A DNA stretch of 16,407 nt from Fimbriimonadales bacterium (GTDB taxonomy: Bacteria > Armatimonadota > Fimbriimonadia > Fimbriimonadales > GBS-DC). Shown in pieces: positions 6,850 to 13,233 of this stretch. The notes beneath the pieces were generated by a model. The model was given only the letters and a program-made list of their open reading frames with translations. It was not told the DNA's origin and did no database searches. The stretch lies in NCBI GenBank assembly GCA_025060055.1, contig JANXCK010000128.1, positions 1 to 16,407 of the forward strand, read 5' to 3'. The first letter of the stretch is position 1; each line of letters begins with the position of its first letter. Both the position numbers and the translations under genes were made by a program.

Positions 6850-7701
6850 TCACTCATTCACACGCGCACCCCACAAGAGGCGGTCGCGCAGCTTCTCGAA
6901 GAACTCGCCTTCGTTGAACGAGAGCAGTTTTGTGCGGTAGGGCGCGGCGGTGACGTGAACCGTTTGACCTATGCTCAGCGTTTGGTGGCGTCTGCCGTCG
7001 GTGGTCATGATGGCTTGAGCGTTCGGCTCGTTGGTTGCCTCGCAGTGGATTGTGATGCTGATGCGTGCGTTGGGAGGCAACACGAGCGGGCGTGCGCCCA
7101 GCGTGTGGGGCGAAATCGGGGTCAGGATGAGCGCCTCGGTCTGCGGATGCACCACGGGCGCGCCTGCCGACAGCGCGTAGGCAGTGGAGCCTGTGGGTGT
7201 GGCGACCAGCGAGCCGTCGGCAGGATAGGTGGTCAGCAGCAGGTCGTTGATACGAATCGTGAAGTTGAGCATTGGAGCGGTGGGCATTCGCAGCAGGGTG
7301 ATTTCGTTGAGGGCGACCGACACGCGCACCTCGCCCTCCAGGCGCGCCTGCACCATCAGCCGTTCCTGAATCTGGTAGTTGCCCGCTTGCCAGCGGCGGA
7401 GCGCGTCGACGAGTTGCTCGGGCTCCACCTGCGCGATGAAGCCGAACCGCCCCAAATGCACGCCCAAGAGCGGCACCCCAGCGGGGGCGGCGATCGACGC
7501 GCCCGTCAGGAGCGTGCCGTCGCCCCCTAAGGTAATCACCAGCGTCAAGTTCGGGTCAGGTGGCTGGCTCCAGCGGGCGGCGGTCGGCTGGTCGGCAAGC
7601 ACCACGCCGTAGCCTTCCGCACGCAGCCACTGCGCGGTCTCCTGAGCGCGGCGCACTGCCTCAGGCTTGCCCGCGTTATACACAATCAGCACATCTGCCA
7701 T
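6850..7701 (-). CDS. nadK: NAD kinase
   Basis: Cytoplasmic ATP- or polyphosphate-dependent kinase that makes NADP+ from NAD+. At 283 residues it has normal length. The diagnostic GGDGT is at 59-63, with the catalytic aspartate D61. GVHLGRFGFIAQ (80-91) and the LNE motif (131-133) follow. The conserved ADGSLVATPTGSTAYALSAG block is at 161-180 and PISPHTL at 196-202. The ATG at 7701 lies 6 bp after the stop of the TPR gene, and no Shine-Dalgarno is visible, so translation probably depends on ribosomes finishing the upstream gene. It would then be expressed from the TPR gene promoter at 9164-9169. Linking NADP synthesis to a TPR protein looks like an operon of convenience. Confidence 0.96.
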   Translation of the reverse strand: MADVLIVYNAGKPEAVRRAQETAQWLRAEGYGVVLADQPTAARWSQPPDPNLTLVITLGGDGTLLTGASIAAPAGVPLLGVHLGRFGFIAQVEPEQLVDALRRWQAGNYQIQERLMVQARLEGEVRVSVALNEITLLRMPTAPMLNFTIRINDLLLTTYPADGSLVATPTGSTAYALSAGAPVVHPQTEALILTPISPHTLGARPLVLPPNARISITIHCEATNEPNAQAIMTTDGRRHQTLSIGQTVHVTAAPYRTKLLSFNEGEFFEKLRDRLLWGARVNE

Positions 7702-7707
7702 CGGTTC

Positions 7708-9129
7708 TTAGTTTGCCAGTCGCTGCAGGTTCTTGCGCGCATCCTCCAGCTTGGGGTCTAACTTGAGCGCTTCTTGGTACATCGTGCGCGCTTTGGCGAT
7801 TTGCCCAGCGCGTTCGTAAGCCGCGCCGAGATTGTTCAGGTACACCGCCGATTTCGGATTGAGCGCGACCGCACGCTCCAGTGCCCGAATCGCTTCTTGG
7901 GCGCGGTTGGTGCGCATCAGCACCAGCCCCAGATTATTCCACGCGACATGCGCGCGTTCGTTGTCCTTGAGTACGGAGCGGTACTGCGCTTCGGCGCCGC
8001 GCAGGTCGCCCCGCTCCAAGAGCAAATCGCCAATCGCTAAGCGCGCTTCTTGGTTTTTCGGGTCGGCTACGATTACCTGTTGGTAGAGTTTGAGCGCATC
8101 ATCGGTCTCACCTTTGAGCCGTTTAGCGGTCGCGAGGTTCAGTCGTGCGTTGTTGAGGCGCGGGTTAATTTCCAGCGCACGCTGCAGGGTCGCAATTGCC
8201 TCGTCGTAGCGTTGCTGGCGCAGGCGCACGAAGCCCAGCTGGTTGAGCGCGTCGGCGTCGTTGGGACGCAGGTTCAGCGCGTTTTCGAACGCAGTGGCTG
8301 CGGCGGCGAGGTTGCCCTGCTGCAGGTGCGCCACGCCCAGATTGTAGTGCAGGTCGGGGTTATCGGGATTCGCGGCAATGCCCTTCTGCAAAGCCTGAAT
8401 CGCCTTCTCAGGCTGGCGTAGGCGCGTGTATGCCTCGCCCAGCTTGAGCCAGCCACCCGTCTCGTTCGGGATTTGGGTCAGCGCCTGCTCCAACTGGCTT
8501 GCTGCCTCCTGCCACTGCCCCTGCGCTGCCAGCGCGAGCGCGTAGTTGTAGCGAAAAGTGGCGTTGCGCGGGTCTAACTCAACGGCACGCTTGTAGTGCT
8601 GTGCCGCGCGGGCGTTCAGTTGCATCATCTGATAGGCATATCCCAGATTGTTGTGCGCGGTCGCGTCGCGCGGGTTCACCTGAATCGCTCGCTGATAATG
8701 CTCGACCGCTTTCTGATACTGCTTGGTTTTCGTGTAGAGGTTGCCCAGATTGTAGTGGGCGTCGGCATCATCGGGTTTGAGTTCAATCGCCTTGCGGTAC
8801 GCGCCGATTGCCTTTTCCAGCTGATTCGTGTGCAGGTAAGCGTTGCCAAGGTTGTTCCACGCCTCTGGATTGCGCGGACTGAGCTGTGTGGCTTTTTCGA
8901 GAATCGGCACTGCCTCCGCGTGCCTGCCCACCTTCAAGTAGAGATAGCCCAGCCAGTTGACCACTGTGAGATCGTTCGGATTGCTTCGGTAGAGTTTCTC
9001 GAATGCCTCAACAGCCTCTTGCGTTTTGCCCTGTTTTGCCAAGTTCACCGCCTCGCGCACACGCTCAGGCTGCGCAGAGAGGGTAAGGAGCAACCCGAAA
9101 CAGAATCCCCATATCGCTCTAACACGCAT
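7708..9129 (-). CDS. Secreted tetratricopeptide-repeat protein (13 uninterrupted TPRs)
   Basis: A 473-residue protein. Residues 1-19 (MRVRAIWGFCFGLLLTLSA) form a signal peptide. From residue 24 to 465 the sequence divides into thirteen consecutive 34-residue TPR units with no insertion or deletion, then an 8-residue tail (KNLQRLAN). Canonical TPR positions are visible in most units: NNLG or YNLG at the start, Tyr at 7, Ala near 20 and Pro near position 28. The first unit is the most divergent. TPR superhelices bind peptides or partner proteins. The likely location is the periplasm or the outer surface of the inner membrane, and the ligand is unknown. The start is supported by GGAGG at 9138-9142 and a -10 at 9164-9169. 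It is first in a unit with nadK. Confidence 0.9.
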   Translation of the reverse strand: MRVRAIWGFCFGLLLTLSAQPERVREAVNLAKQGKTQEAVEAFEKLYRSNPNDLTVVNWLGYLYLKVGRHAEAVPILEKATQLSPRNPEAWNNLGNAYLHTNQLEKAIGAYRKAIELKPDDADAHYNLGNLYTKTKQYQKAVEHYQRAIQVNPRDATAHNNLGYAYQMMQLNARAAQHYKRAVELDPRNATFRYNYALALAAQGQWQEAASQLEQALTQIPNETGGWLKLGEAYTRLRQPEKAIQALQKGIAANPDNPDLHYNLGVAHLQQGNLAAAATAFENALNLRPNDADALNQLGFVRLRQQRYDEAIATLQRALEINPRLNNARLNLATAKRLKGETDDALKLYQQVIVADPKNQEARLAIGDLLLERGDLRGAEAQYRSVLKDNERAHVAWNNLGLVLMRTNRAQEAIRALERAVALNPKSAVYLNNLGAAYERAGQIAKARTMYQEALKLDPKLEDARKNLQRLAN

Positions 9130-9163
9130 ATCATGTGCCTCCAGCCGAATTTAGACGCCTTCG

Positions 9164-9169
9164 AGTATA
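9164..9169 (-). promoter_or_regulatory. -10 element TATACT for the TPR-nadK unit
   Basis: On the minus strand the sequence reads GGTATACT, then a leader of about 28 nt containing GGAGG at 9138-9142, then the ATG at 9129. No -35 consensus is found 16-18 bp upstream. It lies in the 81-bp gap behind the ArsR-YceI unit, which otherwise holds only a weak 5-bp inverted repeat at 9177-9188. Confidence 0.5.
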
Positions 9170-9210
9170 CCTATGTGCCCAGTTGGGCGGGCTACTTCTT
9201 GAACAGTCTC

Positions 9211-10077
9211 TTAGTAGCTGTAGTACTCGCCGCCCTGCGCCATGTATGCGTTGTATTGGAGCCAGACCGCCACTCCACCCCCGATAATCAAAATCGCCAG
9301 AGGCAGGGCGAACCGAATCGCGGGCGAGTAGCGTCGCAGGGCGGGCAGCTGGCGCAGCGCGGGCGTCAGAGCCAGCAGGTACAACACGACGAGTTGCCCC
9401 AGCGTGAGGTTGGCAACGCCCAGCGCAAGCGTCCACAGCAGCGTAAACAAGAACATGCCGAGCGCGACCGCGCCTTTGCCCAGCGTGAACTCGCGCAGAA
9501 TCAGCCCCAACGGCACGCCCACCCCAAGCATCGCACCCAGCGTGCCCGACAGCTGTGCCAGCGACGCGCTCTTTGCACCGTAGAAGAGCATGCCTGCGCT
9601 AATCCCACCTAAGGTTGCAATCAGGAACGGCGCTGCTGCACCCTGTTCCTCGCCCAACGGTGTGGTCAGCGTCATCAGCAGCCAGGTTGCTAATGCGAAG
9701 CCCACGATGTAAGCAACGCCTGCGATGTTCGACCACGCGCCCGTCTCCATCAGGGGGCGGAAGGGTAGCACGAACAGCCACAGGGCGCCCAGCAGCGCGC
9801 CCCACACCCACAGCCAACGGTACGCGGAACCTATGCCTGCCAGCCAGCCCAACGGCAGGGCAAGCAGCGCGTGCCAGAACGCCCAGTGCGTGGCATCCAG
9901 CGGCGGAAAATCGGGACGCCCCAACACGCGCCAATACAGCACGAGGAACCCGCTGCTCAGCCCCAGTGCGCTGAGCCATAGGTGCGCACGGCGGAGCCGC
10001 CAGCCCAGCAGCCAAAACACCCCTGCCACCAGCGCCGCCAGCCCCGCCGTCAGCGCGCTCTCGACCACAACGCTCAC
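9211..10077 (-). CDS. Polytopic membrane protein of unknown function
   Basis: A 288-residue integral membrane protein with about nine hydrophobic segments spread over its whole length, and short charged loops such as PTPLGEEQGA near 138-148. It ends in a polar EYYSY tail. I recognise no catalytic motif and no transporter signature. The start is GTG at 10077, overlapping the YceI stop as GTGA (10074-10077), a classic coupled start that decides the call. As last gene of an arsR-yceI unit it may work with YceI in the envelope, perhaps in handling isoprenoid, quinone or redox stress. That is an inference from position only. Confidence 0.75.
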   Translation of the reverse strand: MSVVVESALTAGLAALVAGVFWLLGWRLRRAHLWLSALGLSSGFLVLYWRVLGRPDFPPLDATHWAFWHALLALPLGWLAGIGSAYRWLWVWGALLGALWLFVLPFRPLMETGAWSNIAGVAYIVGFALATWLLMTLTTPLGEEQGAAAPFLIATLGGISAGMLFYGAKSASLAQLSGTLGAMLGVGVPLGLILREFTLGKGAVALGMFLFTLLWTLALGVANLTLGQLVVLYLLALTPALRQLPALRRYSPAIRFALPLAILIIGGGVAVWLQYNAYMAQGGEYYSY

Positions 10078-10664
10078 TGGCGAATGCCCTCCACCGCGAA
10101 GGTGACGCGCACCTCATCCGCCAAGCCACCGTTCAAGCCGTAGTTCACATTAAACTGGCTGCGACGGATGGTGAAGGTGGTCTCGAAGCCGATGATCTCT
10201 TGCCCGCGCGGGTTGCGCCCCTTGCCCGTGAAGGTCACGCGTGCCGTGAGCGGGCGCGTCACACCGCGAATCGTCAGATTGCCCTGCACCTCCACCGTTG
10301 TGTTGTCGATTTTGCGCACACGCGTGCTCTTGAAGGTAATCTTGGGGAACTGGCGGGCGTTGAAAAAGTCGGGGTTGCGCAGGTGGTCGTCGCGCTGGCT
10401 GTTGCCCGTGTCGACACTGTTGGCGTCTATCTCCAGCTCAATCGAGCTGTTCGCAGGGTTCTTCTCGTCCACGACTATCGTGCCAGAGAAGGTGTTGAAC
10501 CGCCCGTAAGCAAAGCCCGTGTTCAGATGCTTCACGCGGAAAATGATAAACGAGTGAACGGGGTCGATTCGGTAAGTCACAGGTTGCGCCTGCACAGGTT
10601 GCAGAGAGCCGAACAGCATTGCCGTGATGCTCAAGTAGGCAAACCAACGAGTCCGTTTCGCCAT
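10074..10664 (-). CDS. yceI: YceI-family secreted lipocalin-like protein
   Basis: The ATG at 10664 gives 196 residues. It is preferred to an upstream in-frame start at 10808 because a strong GAGGAGGAGG lies at 10671-10680 and the N-terminus is then a typical signal peptide (basic MAKRTRW, hydrophobic core, probable cleavage after VQA at about 26). The mature part matches the YceI family: YRIDPVHSFIIFRVKHL at the start, an SQRDDHLRNPDFF segment, FPKITFKST, NLTIRGVTRPLT and a final RVTFAVEGIRQ. Family members form a lipocalin-like beta-barrel that binds polyisoprenoids, quinone-like lipids or amphiphiles in the periplasm. The gene begins one base after the arsR stop and its ribosome-binding site lies inside arsR, so the regulator and YceI are made together. 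Confidence 0.92.
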   Translation of the reverse strand: MAKRTRWFAYLSITAMLFGSLQPVQAQPVTYRIDPVHSFIIFRVKHLNTGFAYGRFNTFSGTIVVDEKNPANSSIELEIDANSVDTGNSQRDDHLRNPDFFNARQFPKITFKSTRVRKIDNTTVEVQGNLTIRGVTRPLTARVTFTGKGRNPRGQEIIGFETTFTIRRSQFNVNYGLNGGLADEVRVTFAVEGIRQ

Positions 10665-10665
10665 G

Positions 10666-10983
10666 TTAGACCTCCTCCTCTGAGTGGATGGGATGGCACT
10701 CGGTCTTTTCGAGCGTGGCGAGCCAGCGGGCGAAAGCGCAGAGCGTGTCGCGACAGGCGCGAAAGTAGTGGTGTTGTCCCTGCTTGCGCATCGCAACGAG
10801 GTCAGCATTCACCAGAATATGCAGGTGATGCGAGACTGTGGACTGCGCGATAGGGAACTGCTCTGCCAGTTGTCCGCACGAGAGTTCCTCGTGGCGTAGC
10901 AGCGTGCGCAAGATACTCAGGCGTGTAGGGTCTGCTAACGCCCGCGCAATCTGCATCGCCTTTTGCTCGACCAGCGCATTCAT
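10666..10983 (-). CDS. ArsR/SmtB-family winged-helix repressor
   Basis: A 105-residue DNA-binding regulator. The N-terminal MQIARALADPTRLSILRTLL matches the family's opening helices. The recognition helix is IAQSTVSHHLHILVNADLV (45-63), and the wing is MRKQGQHHYFRA (65-76). The classical ArsR metal-site sequence ELCVCDL is replaced by ELSCGQL (34-39) with one cysteine, and no CzrA-type alpha-5 histidine pattern is evident. Other cysteines are C77, C82 and C96, the last in a C-terminal ECHPIH. The inducer is unknown and could be thiol or redox chemistry or an unusual metal site. It leads a coupled unit with yceI and a membrane protein, so it probably represses its own operon. The start has no Shine-Dalgarno and a short leader. 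Confidence 0.9.
   Translation of the reverse strand: MNALVEQKAMQIARALADPTRLSILRTLLRHEELSCGQLAEQFPIAQSTVSHHLHILVNADLVAMRKQGQHHYFRACRDTLCAFARWLATLEKTECHPIHSEEEV
10671..10680 (-). promoter_or_regulatory. Strong ribosome-binding site for yceI inside arsR
   Basis: GAGGAGGAGG on the minus strand is an extended Shine-Dalgarno, 6 nt before the yceI ATG at 10664. The same bases encode the last Glu residues of ArsR, so its acidic C-terminus and the YceI initiation signal overlap. Confidence 0.7.
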
Positions 10984-10996
10984 AGACCGTTGTGCA

Positions 10997-11006
10997 TATA
11001 TCTATA
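10997..11006. promoter_or_regulatory. Probable arsR promoter overlapping an AT-rich inverted repeat
   Basis: On the minus strand GTATAGATATATGC contains TATA-GA-TATA, an inverted repeat with 4-bp arms, overlapping a possible -10 (TATAGA, 11001-11006). It lies about 14 bp upstream of the arsR ATG. ArsR-family repressors usually bind AT-rich inverted repeats over the -10, so this is a reasonable operator candidate. Confidence 0.4.
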
Positions 11007-11041
11007 CGACGGCGAGGGCAAAAAGTTCCCTTGCGCGGGTG

Positions 11042-11935
11042 CTACCTCACGCGCCTTCTTCTTCCTCTTCCGTTCTCTTCTTCCCCTTCCTCGATTTTGC
11101 GGAACGCAACAACACCCTGTGAGACTTCAGGGGGCACGAACCACTCAACGCCCTGCTGTTGGGCAATCTCGCGGAGTTCCTCGTTTGCCCAGTCCTCGCC
11201 GATAACGATGGGGATGGCGTCCACTTGGGCGCGGCGCAAGGTGTCGGCACGCTGGCGGGCACGCAAAATGTCAGAGGCATCGACTTTCACCGAGACCTCT
11301 CCCACCAGCACCCTATCGCCTTTCCACCAGAGCAAGTCCGAAAGGGTCGGGTCGGCATCAGGGTTGTAGGCAAGCCCTGCGTCGCGCACGCGGCGCAGCC
11401 AGCGGAGCAGTTGCTGCTGCACATGAGCTTGCTCTGGACTGCCCCCCCTGCCGCCACCGAAAATGGTAGTAGCGCGTCTGACCGTCATGCGCTCCAGCTG
11501 CTCGCCGCGCCGTCTGCCCTCCTCGCCGCGAATCCAGTCGTCGAAGCGCTGACGCGCCTCCGAGAGGTCTTGGACTTGCAGCAGGATTTGCTGCAAGACT
11601 GTCACGACTTCTTGAACCTGCGCTTCTGTGTGTTGCTGCGCTTCAATCAGTTGTTGAATGAGTTCGCCGTGTCGCTGCAGAATACGATTATGCTCCTGCA
11701 GTTGCGCCTCGCTGCGCTGCTGCGCTTCAATCAGTTGGCGTATCAGGGCGGGCAACTGGAGGAACTCTTCCTGTAGTATCCTTCGGCGAACGGCATCGCG
11801 CACTTCTGCGTTCTTGTCCAGCACACGCAGAATCGCTTTTTCGTCCACGATGCGTTCTTGCAGTGCCTCAATCCACTCAGGATGGGCATCCAGCAAGCGT
11901 AAGAATGCCGCGAAATCGTCAGGTTGGGCAGCCAT
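11042..11935 (-). CDS. Coiled-coil protein with PD-(D/E)XK nuclease-like C-terminal domain
   Basis: A 297-residue protein. Residues about 1-60 are helical. Residues 62-135 are a coiled coil rich in Gln, Glu and Leu, with a duplicated 28-residue unit: QLIEAQQ at 67-73 and again at 95-101. The C-terminal part (about 140-275) has PTLSDLLWW (196-204), VLVGEVSVKVDASDILRARQRA (positions 209-230) and AIPIVIGEDW (240-249). D200, E213 and K217 are spaced like a PD-(D/E)XK core. The layout resembles the DUF3782-type proteins that I recall as common in thermophiles and cyanobacteria. The activity is unproven; the tail is low-complexity Glu then Arg (281-297). A TATACT -10 lies exactly 8 nt upstream of the ATG at 11935, so the mRNA is predicted to be leaderless. 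The gene is divergent from glcF. Confidence 0.75.
   Translation of the reverse strand: MAAQPDDFAAFLRLLDAHPEWIEALQERIVDEKAILRVLDKNAEVRDAVRRRILQEEFLQLPALIRQLIEAQQRSEAQLQEHNRILQRHGELIQQLIEAQQHTEAQVQEVVTVLQQILLQVQDLSEARQRFDDWIRGEEGRRRGEQLERMTVRRATTIFGGGRGGSPEQAHVQQQLLRWLRRVRDAGLAYNPDADPTLSDLLWWKGDRVLVGEVSVKVDASDILRARQRADTLRRAQVDAIPIVIGEDWANEELREIAQQQGVEWFVPPEVSQGVVAFRKIEEGEEENGRGRRRRVR
11634..11737. repeat. Pair of 20-bp direct repeats, 84 bp apart, inside a coiled-coil gene
   Basis: TGCTGCGCTTCAATCAGTTG occurs identically at 11634-11653 and 11718-11737. The 84-bp spacing equals 28 codons or four heptads, so the pair marks an in-frame duplication in the coiled-coil segment. Such a repeat could let the coil expand or contract by slippage or recombination. 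Confidence 0.8.
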
Positions 11936-11943
11936 GCGCGATT

Positions 11944-11949
11944 AGTATA
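11944..11949 (-). promoter_or_regulatory. -10 element TATACT for the coiled-coil gene, predicted leaderless
   Basis: On the minus strand GGTATACT is followed by exactly 8 nt (AATCGCGC) and the ATG at 11935. There is no room for a Shine-Dalgarno. No -35 consensus is visible. It is back-to-back with the glcF promoter; the two -10 elements are 35 bp apart. Confidence 0.6.
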
Positions 11950-11984
11950 CCTGCTGGCGTTGCGGACATAGCCGATAGGGGCGG

Positions 11985-11990
11985 TATACT
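11985..11990 (+). promoter_or_regulatory. -10 element TATACT for glcF, predicted leaderless
   Basis: GGTATACT is followed by exactly 8 nt (ATCAGCGG) and the ATG at 11999. A possible weak -35 (TTGCGG, 11960-11965) is 19 bp upstream, which is longer than usual. The message should start at or beside the AUG. Confidence 0.6.
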
Positions 11991-11998
11991 ATCAGCGG

Positions 11999-13225
11999 AT
12001 GCTCGACAAGCGCGACCTTCAGAAGTGCATTCACTGCGGTCTGTGCCTGCAGGCGTGTCCAACGTATCTCACTACGGGACAGGAAGCCGAGTCGCCGCGT
12101 GGCAGGATCTATCTGATGCGTCAGGCGGTGGAGGGGCGCATTCGGTGGGCGCAGGCGCGCCCTCATCTTGACGCTTGCATGGGGTGCTTGGGCTGTCAGA
12201 CAGCGTGTCCGTCGGGCGTGCCGTATGCGAAGCTCATTGAGGCGGCTCGTGCCGAGGTCGAAACGCAGGCACGCACGCCGTTGCAGCGTTGGGTGCGTCA
12301 GCAGGCAATCAGCAACTTCACTCAGCCTGCACGGCTGCGCTTGCTCTTGCAGCTGGCGGGCGCGCTGGGTCTTAGGCGGGCACCGCGTTGGGTGGCGCGT
12401 CTGCTGGGCGCATCGGATTCTGTGATGCGCTTGCCACGCTTGCCCGAACGCGCGTGGCGTCCCAAGCAGACGGTCTACCCTGCTCGCGGCGTGCCGAAAG
12501 CGCGTGTCGGGCTGCTGCTGGGCTGTGCGATGCAGGTGCTATTTGACCGCGTGCATGCGGCAACGGTAGGGATGCTCACGCTGGCAGGCTACGAGGTGCA
12601 TCTGCCCCGCGCTCAAGGCTGCTGCGGAGCGCTCTGGGTGCATAATGGCTACCCTGCGCGGGCATGTCGCAACGCGCGTCGGCTGTTTATGGCGTTCCGC
12701 GAGGTGGACTACATCGCCGTGAACGCAGCAGGGTGCGGCTCGACCATGAAAGAGTACGGGCTGCTGTTTCACGGCACGCCAGAGCAGGCAGAAGCGGAGC
12801 GGTTCGCGCAGCGCGTGCGCGATGTGCATGAGCTGCTCGCAGACGCTCCACTGCCCGAACCCGCGCGCCGCGACTCGCTTTGCGTCACCTATCACGATGC
12901 CTGCCACTTGGTGCATGGGCAAGGCATTCGCGAGCAGCCGCGTGCCTTGCTCAAACGCCTGCCGAACCTAAAGCTCATCGAGATGGAAGGCGCGGAACTG
13001 TGCTGTGGCTCGGCAGGGATTTACAATTTGCTGCAGCCGCACCTTGCACGCGACGCGCTCCAACGCAAAATCGCCCACATCAAGGCGACAGGCGCTACTG
13101 TCGTTGCCAGCGCGAACCCTGGCTGCACGCTCTGGATACGGCAAGGGCTGGAGGAAGCGGGCTTGCCGGTAGAGGTGCTGCATCCTGTGGAGATACTGGC
13201 AAAAGCCTATGACGCCATGCCATAA
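11999..13225 (+). CDS. glcF: Glycolate oxidase iron-sulfur subunit-like protein (GlcF)
   Basis: A 408-residue iron-sulfur protein of the GlcF/LutA/GlpC group, which passes electrons from a flavin dehydrogenase to the quinone pool. Two 4Fe-4S ferredoxin motifs are at C10-C13-C16-C20 (followed by Pro) and C60-C63-C66-C70 (followed by Pro). Two CCG domains follow: C176, C208-C209 and C246, then C302, C335-C336 and C376. All expected cysteines are present, so the protein looks functional. The family's usual length is about 400-430. No GlcD or GlcE flavoprotein partner lies in the window. The partner must therefore be elsewhere, or this is another heterodisulfide-reductase-like oxidoreductase subunit. 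It is transcribed from a leaderless-type promoter, and the YqeG gene follows after 8 bp. Confidence 0.85.
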   Translation: MLDKRDLQKCIHCGLCLQACPTYLTTGQEAESPRGRIYLMRQAVEGRIRWAQARPHLDACMGCLGCQTACPSGVPYAKLIEAARAEVETQARTPLQRWVRQQAISNFTQPARLRLLLQLAGALGLRRAPRWVARLLGASDSVMRLPRLPERAWRPKQTVYPARGVPKARVGLLLGCAMQVLFDRVHAATVGMLTLAGYEVHLPRAQGCCGALWVHNGYPARACRNARRLFMAFREVDYIAVNAAGCGSTMKEYGLLFHGTPEQAEAERFAQRVRDVHELLADAPLPEPARRDSLCVTYHDACHLVHGQGIREQPRALLKRLPNLKLIEMEGAELCCGSAGIYNLLQPHLARDALQRKIAHIKATGATVVASANPGCTLWIRQGLEEAGLPVEVLHPVEILAKAYDAMP

Positions 13226-13233
13226 TACACAGT

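Noticed and set aside
6838..7530. 230-residue open frame, plus strand
   Set aside because: It is antisense to nadK, whose motifs are complete.
9177..9188. GCCCA-GT-TGGGC inverted repeat as a terminator
   Set aside because: The stem is 5 bp with a 2-nt loop and no U-tract follows on either strand.
8596..9612. 338-residue open frame on the plus strand
   Set aside because: It runs antisense across both the TPR gene and the polytopic membrane gene, and its translation mirrors the TPR periodicity. It has no domain of its own; long antisense frames are expected in GC-rich DNA.
10665..10808. In-frame upstream start for yceI
   Set aside because: It lies inside arsR, adds non-homologous sequence before a typical signal peptide and ignores the strong ribosome-binding site at 10671-10680.
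11012..11034. GAGGG/CCCTT hairpin in the gap between arsR and the coiled-coil gene
   Set aside because: It is a weak stem with a 9-nt loop and no clear T-run in the right place for a terminator.
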